A DNA stretch of 64,000 nt from Oegoconia quadripuncta (GCA_949316235.1 OX438754.1:5255501-5319500), one strand, 5' to 3'. Counted from the first letter of the stretch, positions 23,826 to 34,860 are shown. Made by a program: numbers and translations. The notes: a model not told the origin generated them from the letters alone.

Positions 23826-24030
23826 TTTCGGACACTTCACCAATCATCTAGTCCCAAACTAAGCTAAGCTTGTACTATGAATACTAGATAACGGATAAAC
23901 ATACATAAATATTTATATAAACATCCATGACTCAGGAATAAGTGTTCATATTCATCACACAAACATTACCCGTCGCGGGATTCAAACCCGCAACCGTAGG
24001 TTTCGCTGACAGATTGTAGGTTATCTGATT
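23826..24030 (-). repeat. SINE-C (tRNA-derived)
   Basis: 'tcgcgggattcaaacccgca' carries the B box on the minus strand. The body is 'aaatatttatataaacatcc'. Confidence 0.85.
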
Positions 24031-24040
24031 AGCACAACAC

Positions 24041-24186
24041 TGGTGTCGATTCGGATGTACACCAACTAAACTAAACTAAAACCAGCTTTAGAGTGGTGCC
24101 GTCGCATCGTACTGTTCCAGGGAGAGAGACAGTACTACTTTAAAACTGGTTTTAGTTTAGTTGGTGTACATTCGAGTCGACACCAC
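24041..24186. mobile_element. Hairpin MITE 'GGTGTCGA..TGTACACCAACTAAACT'
   Basis: The two arms, about 45 bp each, are near-perfect reverse complements around a core 'gtgccgtcgcatcgtactgt'. It lies immediately next to SINE-C 23826-24030. Confidence 0.82.
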
Positions 24187-24834
24187 TGTTTGCTATACTT
24201 TAAAATATCGTAACCTAAATCAACTATAGCTTAACATTATTGTTTTGTCATGTTTTGTTTGTGACATATATACTTATTTACTTCAGTGATGGTAGCACTG
24301 TCGACAGTCATTTCGTGGAATGTCCTTTTAAATAAACTTTTCGGAGGTGACAGCTGATTCACTGGTCAAATTTAAAATAGATCCCATTTTTCATTTTATA
24401 ATATTCATCATAGCTTTTATTTAAGTGACAAAAGTTTGCGAAGTTGTAAATAACGTGTACGTTTCTATTTAAGAGTTTACAGTGTATAACTACCTATACA
24501 CGATAGTTTTCCTAAATGTTTACAATAATTAAATAAATAAATGCATTAATACCCAACTTAGTTTTTTTTTTAAAGAACTATAAAAAATATGTGACGATTT
24601 CATTCAATTTTCTCATTAAAGTTTATGGAAAAACATGCTTGTATAATAATCATTTTGTGCGCATTCGACGTAAATCGTTTGTTCCTATTCGTTTTACGTA
24701 AGATTACTAGTAATCATATCGTTATACTATACCGTAAAAAGTAGTGGGCAATAATTTTAAAATATAGAATCATAGAGTATCACAAAAATGTACTTTCTAA
24801 AATATTATAAATATTAAATGTATAATTATAATAG

Positions 24835-25020
24835 TTAAATTAGGCATCCAATTGATTGCCTAGGCGGATCATTGTGTATAGTGGACATTTCCGCTTTTAT
24901 AGAAAACTGTACTGCTAGTTTTGTTGCATTCTTTTGGATACTACTGAGGCGTATAGCCTGTACCATTTCAAAATTGAAGGATGCCTGTTTAGAGTGTCTA
25001 AACTTGGCCCTCGCATGCAA
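24835..25020 (-). other. Unidentified coding-like repeat
   Basis: Open for 61 codons on the minus strand, ending IHNDPPRQSIGCLI. Relative of 13860-14010. No FLYWCH features, and no clean splice acceptor was found upstream, so I do not count it among the terminal exons. Confidence 0.4.
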
Positions 25021-25679
25021 TCTGTGGGATTCATCCGGTCTAGTCTATAAGCCGTCCTGCTCAAATTCCATAATCAGCTTCTTATCAAGAAACGACTTAC
25101 CGAATCCTTCCACTCGACGGAGATAATAAGTTCCTAATCAAAGTCACCCACGCTCGTTGATGTGCTAAGTGTTGGTCCATCTCCTTCGACGGCCGGTAGC
25201 ATTATGAATGATCATTATTGTTGTGAAGACCTAACATTACAGTAAACGTCGCCGTGACGTTTCAGCGACACTAGCGCCACCTGATTGCTTCCCGTAGCAA
25301 TCCGCGTACTATGATAGTCATGCGATTGCTCAAATTATAAATTTCGTCGCTAATCTATCACTATCTACGACATAATATAATAATATTTTATAAAAGAAAA
25401 AAAGTCATATTTCTCAAATGATTTTTTTTTCAAACAGTAAATGTGTGAAATTCAAAAATACCTATCTCAGACAAATCCCAGCCTCTAAACCCTAAATCGC
25501 CTGTCATATGGTAACCCCAAGCCGGACTCCCGGTTGGGCTGTGTAGTTTCTTAAAAAGCAAGAAAGTTTAATTGAATGCCTAAGTTAACTATCTGCCTAC
25601 TACAACATATATGCCGCTGCAAGCAGATTTTTTTTTGGAGTGGGCAAGAATAAACTTATAGATTCGTCTAATTTCTTCA

Positions 25680-25840
25680 TTAAGGGGTAACCCTGTGAAA
25701 TGAAAATCGACAGTGCCGCCACTCGAGTAAATAATACATATCTCATAAACAGAGCCTTAAAAGGGAAAAACAAGAATGTCATAACTGTAGTTGAGTTAGA
25801 TTTCAATGTTTTAAAGTACTGCAAATAGCTTTGTATTGCT
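25680..25840. repeat. Duplicated ~200-bp segment, copy 2
   Basis: Counterpart of 23610-23815 in the same orientation. The minus-strand frame at 25600-25824 runs through it. Confidence 0.75.
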
Positions 25841-26112
25841 CAGATTGTCCACAATCATTAAAACGGATCACGGTGGCCACCGAAAATCGTTTAAACTATT
25901 GAGGTTAACTGAGTAGTACAAAACTGTTTGCAATACAATACAATGCAATGCAATACAATACAACACAAATACACTTTATTGCACAATAGATCTAAATGAA
26001 CTACAGCTTGATATTCTTGTTTTTTCGTGTTAAGGCTTTGTTTATTAGATATTTATAATTATTTTTTACTTGACTGGCAGGACCGTCGAATCTCTTTTCG
26101 TGGGGTGCCCCT

Positions 26113-26336
26113 TTAAATCTTTCTTATTGTTTCGCTAGAATGGTTATGATCTGATATAAACGAACAGATCTCGTTGCCAGTAGTAACAACGGCTGCCGGA
26201 CACCCTCTACTTTTTTTTTGTGAGCAGTACCACCTGCATTTTTTATGGTTCAGTCGGTAATACTTCCGGCACCAAAACGTGTAGCCATTGTACCATAGCA
26301 TAAAGTTCCCCTTTTTAGTGGGCAATAATTTTGCAT
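26113..26336 (-). CDS. mod(mdg4): FLYWCH alternative terminal exon 12 (LWxNGYTFW type)
   Basis: Acceptor TATGTTGCAG at 26337-26339, first bases AT, 73 residues opening AKLLPTKKGNFMLWYNGYTF. Then RWYCSQKKSRGC, identical over that stretch to the 22460 exon, and SDHNHSSETIRKI. A minus-strand AATAAA sits 67 bases past the stop (26041-26046). About 3.4 kb of repeats separates the twins (a hairpin MITE, SINE-C and a duplicated ~170-bp segment). The duplication is therefore old enough for several insertions. Confidence 0.88.
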
Positions 26337-26339
26337 CTG

Positions 26340-27840
26340 CAACATAAAAAGAAATATTACGAATTTAAGTAGATGTACAGTTACTTCGTATAAAATGTTA
26401 GGGGAAAGTAAGATAGACAAAAACACAACATTTCTTAGACACCTCGTTTTTCACTTTACGTATTGTCACACAATCTTTTTAAAAGTTTAAATGTAAAGTA
26501 TACTTATAAGGGTAAATTATCGGCTAAAATTTATCAAATTAAAAACAATTCTATTAAAAAACTTTAAATTATAATATATAAACCACCCGCGGTTGTAAAT
26601 ATCAATCTATAAAAATCAAAAACAAGCCGAAATAACTCAATTGATTTAGGTTGGAGTTGGAGGCCTCTTTTTAGAGAACTGGGCCTGGACACTGCTGTGC
26701 ACTACGGTCAATTCGTGATTGGTGTATTTGAGGCAAATTTGCTTACATGGCCTCCGACTATATACGGCCTATGCCAATTGAGTTCTTTCGTCTTGTTTTT
26801 GATTTTTTTACACGTATTTATAACCGTAGTCGGGTTTTTATTTAGATATTTGACGTAATAACGAGGTACTAATATGTATATGATAATAGGATGTCATAGG
26901 TTATTATTTAGGTACAACACATATCACAGTTATATCACCCAAATAAAGAAATATCTCCCAATAAACTCTCCCCAACCCCTGATGGGTCGCGGCAAAATGA
27001 AAATTATGGCGAATGCCCGTTCGCACCCACACCAAAATCAGTTGGTAAGTCCATTCTAAGTTGTAAAGAGTACGTGCACTTAGAATAAATGATCTAATTG
27101 GTTAAGTCCAACATCGAGAAAGTCGGGTCTAAGTCGGATGGATATCTTCTTGTCCAAAATACAAGCACTGATACTTGAAGACTTGTAATTAATGTGTGTT
27201 ACTGACGGTAATATAGGTATGCTCACACTTCCAATGAACTATTGCACGTTTTTCTATATAATTCTATAAATATAAAAATCATGTCTGACTGTAATTTTCT
27301 ATCTGCAGTCTCCAATTTCCACGTAATCGGAGCCTCCTACCGAATGCACCAAGCTTTGTGGAGAAAATATATTATTCACTTCCTTAACTACTTAGGTTTC
27401 TGCAATGATACTTGTGATAAGTTTCTTCTTATTTATTTTAAATTGTAACATATAATTCTGTATTTTGACTAACACATCATTACAATTAAACTATTACTAC
27501 GTACAACAGAACATAAAGCAATTATTTGAGTACATTTTGATCATTCAGCTAACATGAAAATATGTCTTCGTCACAAATAATAATAATAAAATGAATTTAC
27601 GTAACCTACGACTGAAAATTGTTTCACTTAAGTGCCCAATAATAAATAAATTAAATTGGGTAATTCCATTGAAGTTGTTTTTCTACTTAATTTAATACCT
27701 AATGTAATCGTAAACATTGAGTTATTTACACGTAGGAATAAATACGTCCACTTGTCTTGACATCAGCCAAGCGTGTGTCATAATGATGTCGCCTCCCCCC
27801 CGCACTCCGCTGCTACAGCTCCACCAATCAAACACACTGT
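26340..27840. other. Spacer between exons 12 and 13
   Basis: AT-rich. The frames at 26874-27059 and 27242-27448 carry no recognisable motif. No repeat shared elsewhere in the window was identified. Confidence 0.55.
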
Positions 27841-27845
27841 CGCAT

Positions 27846-28066
27846 TCAAATTTTTCCCATTGGTCCATGATTGTGTTCTCCATAAAACCCAATCAATGTC
27901 TGGTTAATGGTAAGTGCTGTTGCCTGACACTTCCTTCTCTTTGTCTTAGAGCAGTACCATTTTGTCGACGTTTTTGAACTCATCAAGCTCCATTTGCTAC
28001 ACCAAAATGTGTAGCCGCTGTGCCATAGCTTATAATTACCATTTTGGGTCGGTATGAATTTTATAT
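27846..28066 (-). CDS. mod(mdg4): FLYWCH alternative terminal exon 13 (LWxNGYTFW type)
   Basis: Acceptor CTTTATTTCAG at 28067-28069, first bases AT, 72 residues. Motifs: IKFIPTQNGNYKLWHSGYTF, KWYCSKTKRRKC, GEHNHGPMGKI. No ATG gives a long frame here, and a plus-strand frame at 27717-27977 overlaps it as a shadow. This is the most diverged of the three-member group: S-K-T-K-R-R-K replaces S-Q-K-K-S-R-G between the cysteines, which is reminiscent of the PLPxG group further right. It may be a bridge between the two subfamilies. Confidence 0.85.
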
Positions 28067-28539
28067 CTGAAATAAAGTTGTTTTGTATCTCAGGACTTTG
28101 TCATTGGTTTTATACAAAAGGACGTTGAAAAAAATTTAAAACAAAAATAATATTTATACTGTAAATATTAATTTATATACTTAATGTAAATTACTAACTA
28201 ATAATTTATACTATCACATTTTTCGATATTAGACTATTTCACACTATTTATATAAGGTTATCGGCATATATAATCTGGTATTCTACAGAATACCAAGTCA
28301 TTTTATAGAATATCTAAAAAGATCAGGTAGGTAATGTTTGAAATTCGAATTATTCCATACTCTTGCCAGGCATAAAACCCAACGTATAACGGATAGCGGG
28401 AATTGCAGCACGGAGTTGAGAATGATAAGTTGTCCGAAAAGTTGATAGAGATCCTTCCTAGGCATTGCAATCATTAGCTAGTTGGAGTATCTAATAGTTA
28501 CCTAAAGAAAAAGCATATTTTATATCTTATATTATATTA

Positions 28540-28670
28540 TATCCGGCAGCGGTATTCCCGAACGAGTACGACATTGGAACCTTCAAGAAACGAGCCTACA
28601 CCTTCCTCAAAGGCCGGCAACGCATCTGTGACCCGCATGCTCGTTTGCCGCCCTCTCATATAAAAAAAAA
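28540..28670 (+). pseudogene. LINE ORF2 last codons and poly(A)
   Basis: Plus strand reads VFPNEYDIGTFKKRAYTFLK and GRQRICDPH, then poly(A). This is a common non-LTR element C-terminus. Confidence 0.8.
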
Positions 28671-29237
28671 AATCTTGCCTAGACGACTCCGGTATTCTAT
28701 AGAATGACGAGATATTCTCTTAAATTACCTTATAACGTCTCCGGTAAACATATAATTATTTCGTTTCGTTGTACATTATTCTTCATTTTATCATGTGTCG
28801 TTTTAACGACTCTAGAGGTTTTAAAGAACAGCACAATATACCACATTTTATATATAGTTTAATTATAATGTAATTAACAAAATAAATCCATTTCTGCATG
28901 GCTTTTAAATGGCATTACTTTATTAGTATCCTTTTATCACAATTATAAATTTGATCACAATGCAGTCATGATTATGAACAACTTTTTTTATTGACCAATA
29001 TTGTAGTAGACAAAACACTCAGCCAAGTGCCGCTATAATTTTGTGTACAATCAAATTGGAGTTTTTGCAACAAAGTTCTGCAATTCGCTATATTTCCAAG
29101 TTTTTGACATTTTAATCAAATGTTAGATCCTTATTTTTAGGGTTCCGTAACAGAAGGAAACAAGAAAACCTTACAGGATCACATCGCTGTCTGTCAAGAC
29201 CCTGTTTCTCAGGACTTCGTGGTGGTCATTCATTCAA

Positions 29238-29540
29238 CATCAGCCCGTAAACATCCCACTGCAAGGATATAGGCCTACCCTCGTATATGAGGGAGTATGG
29301 GTCATAGTCCACCACGCGGGCCCAATGCGCGTTGGGACTTCACATGCCTTTGAATATTTATTTCTCAGGCATGCAGGTTTCCTCACGATGTTTTCCTTCA
29401 CCGTTTTAAGAGCAGTCAGATAAATGTACGTAAATAATTAAATTTATAAACTCATTGGTACATGACCTGCCTTGGAATCGAACCCGGTCCTCCCAAATTG
29501 GAAGATCGCATCTTAGCCGCTGAGCCACCGACGCTCTTAA
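29238..29540 (-). repeat. SINE-D, near full length
   Basis: From 'cagcccgtaaacatcccact' to 'ccgctgagccaccgacgctc', i.e. the tRNA-like head on the minus strand at the right end. Confidence 0.87.
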
Positions 29541-29605
29541 TGGTGGTATCAAGTTGAAATTAATATCAGGGTTTCATGGAGCTGTAAAACAAGCAAGTTT
29601 CTAAA

Positions 29606-29657
29606 CAAAATGGCCGTATTTATTATTCTAAACATAATAATAAATACGGCCATTTTG
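29606..29657. repeat. Perfect short hairpin 'CAAAATGGCCGTATTTATTA'
   Basis: A 22-base arm and its reverse complement, separated by a few bases, just beyond the stop of exon 14. Transcribed as RNA it would form a stable stem near the likely poly(A) site. Confidence 0.85.
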
Positions 29658-29732
29658 ACACACTCAAATTTCTCCGCGATTCACTTCATGATTTACCCCT
29701 ATTTTTCTATTTTCTATAAATTCTACATAATT

Positions 29733-29929
29733 TCAAATATGGTTATGTTCACCGTGAATACCAACAATCGTTCCTGCGATCATTCTTACTGAGACCCGGC
29801 ATTTTTTTCTGATTCTCTTCGAGCAGTACCAAATAGTTTTCGCCGATATATCCCTATAGTTTGTTGAGAATGTTTCTTCACCGATTCGAAGCAAGAATCC
29901 TCCGCCTGGCAGAGGATGGACGTTGTAAT
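29733..29929 (-). CDS. mod(mdg4): FLYWCH alternative terminal exon 14 (PLPxG type)
   Basis: Acceptor TTAAATTCCAG at 29930-29932, first bases AT, 64 residues. Motifs: YNVHPLPGGGFLLRIGEETF, IWYCSKRIRKKC, GEHNHI then stop. No usable ATG is present. A LINE 3' fragment (29940-30245) sits immediately upstream in the intron, ending about ten bases from the acceptor. A hairpin repeat (29606-29657) and a minus-strand AATAAA (29619-29624) lie just past the stop. All ligands are present. Confidence 0.85.
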
Positions 29930-29939
29930 CTGGAATTTA

Positions 29940-30245
29940 AGGTATAAATCATCATCATCATATGAACCACAACACGTTCATTGCTCAACATTGGTCTGCA
30001 GAAGCGGCCTACATCCAGCGTTTGCCGGCGACCTTCATTTGGCCTTCCGTCCACCTCCAAGAACTTATATTCTACTGCCATTTCGACTTACCAACCCGCT
30101 GGGCTATGTTGGTGACATTCGGTCGTCTATAGGGATTTCTTCATTCCTGATTCGATCAGGTAGTGAAAGGCCGAGCATCGCACTCTCCATTGCTCGTTGC
30201 GTGACCTTGGGCTTTCTTATGAGACCCATAATAGTGAGCACGTAC
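29940..30245 (-). pseudogene. RTE-like LINE C-terminus
   Basis: The minus strand contains VTQRAMESAMLGLSLPDRIR, a block upstream of the LKWQWAGHIA region, then a decayed end and (ATG)n tail. It abuts the acceptor of exon 14. Confidence 0.8.
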
Positions 30246-30249
30246 ATTA

Positions 30250-31280
30250 GGTATAGGTTTTTAATAATTGGGTATAAATATTGGGTACCAAGTAGTTTGC
30301 ACCGGGTACACCTGTGCTTAAAAAGTGATTTTGTAGGTCCAATCGGATAATTTACGTACTACGAGCACTTACTTAGATAATATTGTAGGCAACTCTGTAT
30401 TTACATTTACGCTCTTTCGGTCTTTCGGTAGAGGATCACCCTCTTTCCATCCTCTCTTTCAATTTCTTTGCGGATTTCATATGAACAAGTAGTTGATGGT
30501 ATTATATTTTTGAATGATAAATCGCATGTCTATTTGTATTGAAAGGATACATAAACTTTATTATATAGACCAGAGATCAACATCGGGCTTATATACAGAG
30601 ATGGCGGGTTTGATTCCCAGCGGCGTACATTTTCAATTGGTGGTAAGGCATTTTTGGTGTCTGTCAGATGGCAGCAAACGAGATGAGGTTATCTAAGTAT
30701 ACTAAGTTGATCATTGATTAATAATAAGAAGCATTTATTATGGACACCCCAACAGGATACAAAAACCATAAAGTAGTAAATTATAGCTTAAAAATTATAC
30801 AATTATAAATAAGATGTGCACAATGCTATCACGTCTTGCGGCGTGCACAAATGGGTTTGCACTCAGCTCATGCTGAGACGGTTCGCAGCGCTGGATTTCA
30901 GCGCTCCCAGATACAACGTGACGCACAGACGCTACCTCAATTTAATCAGATGTTCACAGTTTTCTCAAAGAAGTTGGGGCTTTAGATAGACGTTTCCATC
31001 TTCCGACTTATTAACATCAGGTGTGTTCGAGGTTATAGCAAATAATTTGCAAAAAAGATTATCAATCAGGTATTTGATAAAAAATAACAATAAAAAATGA
31101 GACAAAATAGAGTATATTTTAAAACCAATTAGATTAATTTGTAAATCACCGAACGGATTGCTAAAAACGACTAAAATAGACATAACAATATTAATGTACT
31201 TATGTATAGTTTATTTGAAATGCATTCATTCACAATTTGATCATTAAACTTAATTATTTGGTCTATAACGAATGAAGCTA
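30250..31280. other. Spacer between exons 14 and 15
   Basis: Contains a short GC-richer patch (30830-30930) of unknown kind. There is no exon signature. Confidence 0.55.
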
Positions 31281-31284
31281 TAAA

Positions 31285-31535
31285 TCAAATTCTTACGTAA
31301 TACCCGCTTTGAGTATACATGTAACTCCCTGGTGGGTGATTGTGTGTAGTCATGCCATCAAGAACTACACTCTTGTACAAATCTGTGAGGATCCTCCCTT
31401 TGCAACCTCTATCGTTGTGCGTCGAACATCTCCATCGGATTGTATTCCTCCCACTCTTGGTAGAGACCATACAGTACGTGTAATTATCCACTAACACCAA
31501 CTCCTTGGTGCCACGTGAACGTACGAATTTCAAGC
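31285..31535 (-). CDS. mod(mdg4): FLYWCH alternative terminal exon 15 (NxYTY type, PPG tail)
   Basis: Acceptor TATATTCCAG at 31536-31538, first bases GC, 82 residues opening LKFVRSRGTKELVLVDNYTY. Then RWRCSTHNDRGC and THNHPPG, with a tail ending SGYYVRI. The tail matches those of the exons at 52391, 56073 and 60640 (P-P, then G-x-Y-x-[KR]-I close to the end). That is conservation beyond the finger itself. The plus-strand frame at 31309-31494 is its shadow. Confidence 0.87.
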
Positions 31536-32204
31536 CTGGAATATAAGGACAAAGGTCTAAAATGGTGTTCTGTTTCACAACTGGAAATCACGAGATTTCC
31601 TTGGTGGTTTTAAGGCAATCCCGATTTATAAGGAATTGACAGGATGGTAAAGGGCTTACAGTCAAGGGTTTTATGTTAACAAAGCCAATGAGTTTGCTTG
31701 AATTTTATTTTTTACCTAACTGGTACTACATTGTATGCATTATAATTACTAAGAATGTGAGTATAAAGTCTGGATAATTAGTGTAAAAAAATACATTGGT
31801 AACAGCCAAGGTACTCATAAAGAGGAGCAAAAATAAGCCCAAATTCTGAAGTGTTATTTGAACCAAGCCGTTGCAGAGTTTCTATGCCCATATTCCAGCT
31901 CCATCATCAGGCCCTAGAAACTATCTACGATTAGAAAACGTGTCGAATAAAAAGAACCGATATTCAATGGCGTTGCATTGTGGTTCCATGGCCATCTTCC
32001 GGCTCTATCATCAGAGCCCATGATATTGTATTGTCATCTGACACACGGGGAAGTGGCTAAAATTTCACATGTACTATTTCATCCTAATGGACAAACAAAC
32101 AACTTATAATAATGATTAAATTCATATGAGGTATGATGTCTGAACGAACTAAATTGAAGTGATAGGACTTCAAATATGTCATCCTTCTTGTGAATTAGGA
32201 TTAA

Positions 32205-32430
32205 TAAATAAAAATATCCTTGGATATACAAACGTCATGTAATTCCACACTAAGCAAGTAGACTTGTATTACGGATACCAGATATATCTTACACATATAA
32301 ACATCCATAACTCGGCTACAAACGTCCGTATTCCACATACAAACATATCCCCTAGAGGGTTCCAAGTATTCGAATGTGCTACCTCTAGATACAGTGGTCA
32401 GGCCTTTAAACACTACACCAAACAGCCCCC
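32205..32430 (-). repeat. SINE-B, degraded
   Basis: Same order of motifs as 62944-63221. The B box region is mutated ('gggttccaagtattcgaatg'). Confidence 0.78.
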
Positions 32431-32436
32431 GTAGCA

Positions 32437-32560
32437 TGACATCGTTTGTCGCGTGCATCATAGGAGTGAGAGTGGAATAGTTATACATTTCGTCCAAGCG
32501 AATGAGCAGGACAAATATTATCATGCGCGACGAAAACGTTTACCGCTATTAAAGCGTGTG
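32437..32560 (-). repeat. Repeat with GTCGCGCG motifs, copy 1
   Basis: Reverse complement of 54923-55035: 'gagtgagagtggaatagtta' and 'gaatgagcaggacaaatatt'. Confidence 0.78.
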
Positions 32561-32576
32561 GCTTGGAAGGGACATT

Positions 32577-32815
32577 TTTCTTTATACACGACTGGTTCGT
32601 ACTTGACCTCAATCACACCTGATATTAAGTGAAGATGAGGTCGAAGGTGGACGCGTACTGACCCGGAAACCCCAACACATTAGGGGGACTGGCTATCTTA
32701 TCTCTGACAACCGGAACACAACAATGCTATTAACATTGCTGCTTGGCGGCAGATTTAGATAAGATGGTGGTAGCTAGCCAGGCGGACATTTTTAAAATGC
32801 CCTACCACCAATCTA
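32577..32815 (-). repeat. SINE-A copy without head
   Basis: Body from 'cacgactggttcgtacttga' to 'gccctaccaccaat', directly 3' of exon 16. Confidence 0.85.
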
Positions 32816-32873
32816 ATTTTTACCGTACTGTACTGCGTACTGCACTGCGTACTGATCTGTAAATCCTAACACA

Positions 32874-33196
32874 TCAATGCATTCTATCTTTAAAAGCATT
32901 ATCTTGTACATTAAATGTTCTTCCCCCATAAATTGACATTCTACTAGGCTCAAGGTTCAAAGAGTTAGGATGGACTTGTAGTCGACTGTTTGATTTAGTG
33001 TTTTTAATCGGGTAGTGATTATGATTTATATTCGCATGAACGATTGTATGGTTCGAACTGATTAACAACCTGGCTTTACACCCCCTGTTGTTGTGTGAAG
33101 AGCAGCGCCAATTGTTTCTGTGCCTTGTATGACAATACGTGTAGTTGTTCAGTAGTATCATTTGTTGCCCTTTCCGTGAGAGTACGTAAGCTAGTT
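32874..33196 (-). CDS. mod(mdg4): FLYWCH alternative terminal exon 16, longest tail
   Basis: Acceptor TTTATTCCAG at 33197-33199, first bases AA, 106 residues opening LAYVLSRKGQQMILLNNYTY. Then NNWRCSSHNNRGC, INHNH and a 46-residue tail rich in Asn, Ser and Arg ending NAFKDRMH. This is the longest of all 28 exons. The finger is complete, with an unusually short stretch between the aromatic strand and W-R-C. A SINE-A copy (32577-32815) follows 59 bases past the stop. Confidence 0.85.
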
Positions 33197-33544
33197 CTGG
33201 AATAAATTTGAGGTTACATTTCAGTCACATTAGTTAATGACTTTGGGCCTTGTGGTTCCCGACAGAGTAGGATAGGATTAAGCAGTCTTTTTCCGTGGGT
33301 GTCGTAAAAGACGACAAAGGGCCTTTACACGAAAAGGATTTGAGACTTACACGTTTCAGCGGCGTTGGGTTTCACCCCCTGTCATCTGTATATTTCGAAC
33401 GGTGAATCATGAATGTTGTTTCCAGCATTAAACTTTTAATGTTATACCGAGGAACCTTAAGGATTAAGGAATGATAACCTCGACTCACATTGCTTCTTTG
33501 TCTCGTAATACAGTAACAATTATAGTAAAAATATAATCATGAAT

Positions 33545-33768
33545 TTATACACATTTATTTCCATTAACACATTTAACACACACTATTGACATAGTGAAGA
33601 ATCCTGTGCATTTTCCGCACACGTATCTCTTGCATTCGTCACATAAGTCATGAGTTTTATTTCTATTACAGTTCTCTTTGATTTGACATTGGACTCTAGA
33701 ATTATTGTCACGAATTAAATCCTTTCTGGTTAACTTCGTCTTTCTCGTGGGTTCTTTCTGTGTAATAA
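33545..33768 (-). CDS. Cysteine-rich non-FLYWCH terminal exon 17
   Basis: A TTTTTTCAG acceptor at 33769-33771 is followed by TT and 73 open codons in exactly the phase used by the FLYWCH exons. There is no FLYWCH finger. A basic stretch (RKTKLTRKDLIR) leads to nine cysteines at about 27, 33, 42, 45, 50, 53, 63, 66 and 72, with CDECKRYVCGKC in the middle. The spacing C-x5-C-x8-C-x2-C-x4-C-x2-C-x9-C-x2-C resembles the cysteine-rich tail of piggyBac-type transposases, which binds zinc and DNA. I infer a captured or convergent zinc module used as an alternative C-terminus. The alternative is a transposon remnant that happens to keep phase. It has a paralogue at 34150. Confidence 0.62.
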
Positions 33769-34070
33769 CTGAAAAAATACATTACAATACGTAGATATAA
33801 AAATCCCCTCTCTTCCCCTTGGACTGATTAGTGATAATCCAAACTTCTAATAATAAATCCGAAGCCGATTTTTCTTCCCTCCCCCCTCGCTCTACCCCTT
33901 CATGTCCCATCCCCTTACTGTCCTCTCCAATCTCCACCTCTTGCCACCACGCCTTATAATAGACGACTTCTTAATTTGGTCGTTTTATTGTGGCTGTAAG
34001 GTTACGGCTGCTAACTTCACACCGGTAAAAAATATAGGTTTTATGGTTAGGTTAGGTTAGGTTAGGTTAG

Positions 34071-34130
34071 CGCTTGTTTGACCTCAATAACACTGATGTT
34101 AAGTGAAGCTGAGGCCCACAAGGAAATAGC
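34071..34130 (-). repeat. SINE-A remnant next to a short TTAGG-like run
   Basis: 'gacctcaataacactgatgt' and 'gtgaagctgaggcc' identify it. Five TTAGG units (34045-34070) precede it. Confidence 0.6.
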
Positions 34131-34149
34131 CTGGCACAAATTAAAGTAC

Positions 34150-34378
34150 TTAACCTTTTAAACGTTTATTTGTATTTACACATTTAAGACAAACTATTGA
34201 CCTATTGAAGAATCCACGGCATTTTCCACACACGTATCTTTTACATACGTCACAAGTGTCGTAAGTTTTGCTCTTCTTGCAGTTCTTTTCTATTTGACAT
34301 TGACCTTTAGTATTATTGGCACGAATTAAATCCTTTCGAATTAATTGAGTCTTTCTCATAGTTCTTTCTTTACGATGA
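34150..34378 (-). CDS. Cysteine-rich terminal exon 18, frameshifted copy of exon 17
   Basis: The open part is 34150-34359 (69 residues). It carries the same cysteine spacing as exon 17, with CDVCKRYVCGKC in the middle and a tail NTNKRLKG. The matching CAG acceptor is at 34379-34381. Against exon 17 one base is missing about 21 bases into the exon, so reading from that acceptor hits TGA after seven codons. A downstream AAAG at 34368-34370 would restore the common phase and give 71 residues, but it has no pyrimidine tract of its own. Either a dying duplicate or an exon that moved its splice site. The cysteines themselves are untouched, which argues for past or present selection. Confidence 0.5.
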
Positions 34379-34479
34379 CTGAAAAAAATCGTTACAGTAC
34401 CTAAGTATAATTAATACCAATACCGATACTTACGAAATAAACATTTTTTATCTTTAAACAGACAATGCTTGCCAAAAAC

Positions 34480-34625
34480 CAAATCATCATCGTGTCAGTC
34501 ACAAGACTTCCACTGCTTAGCATAGGCTTCCCCATAATTTTCCAGAGTGACCGGCTGGAAGCAGCCTGCATCCAGCAATTTCCTGCGACATTCATCAGGT
34601 CCTTCGTCCAGCGTCCATCTTGTGA
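34480..34625 (-). pseudogene. RTE-like LINE 3' tail
   Basis: The minus strand reads CWMQAASSRSLWKIMGKP, matching the R-W-M-R-A-A-Q-D-R-S-L-W type ending of RTE proteins. Confidence 0.72.
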
Positions 34626-34699
34626 CCGAATAAGAGTATAAATAATAATATTGATTTGCCAGTGCTAAATGCAAACAAATTACTTAACACTATACTCGT

Positions 34700-34860
34700 A
34701 TCTTAATCAATCAATCAAGTACACTTTATTGCACAAAAATTTAACAATAAATTCCATAAAAAAATTGTTTCAAAAAATTGTACAACCAGGCGGTCTTATC
34801 GCTATTAAGCAATTTCTTCTCGGCGATATTCAGCCTAATTATACAATATAATATAATTGT
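34700..34860 (-). repeat. LINE 3' UTR (Jockey-like)
   Basis: On the minus strand, 'taatagcgataagaccgcct' and a terminal 'tgcaataaagtgtacttgat'. It is joined tail to head with the next repeat. Confidence 0.65.

Noticed and set aside
34045..34070. TTAGG repeats, the insect telomere motif
   Set aside because: Only five units, next to a SINE remnant. Too short to mean an interstitial telomere or a telomeric insertion.
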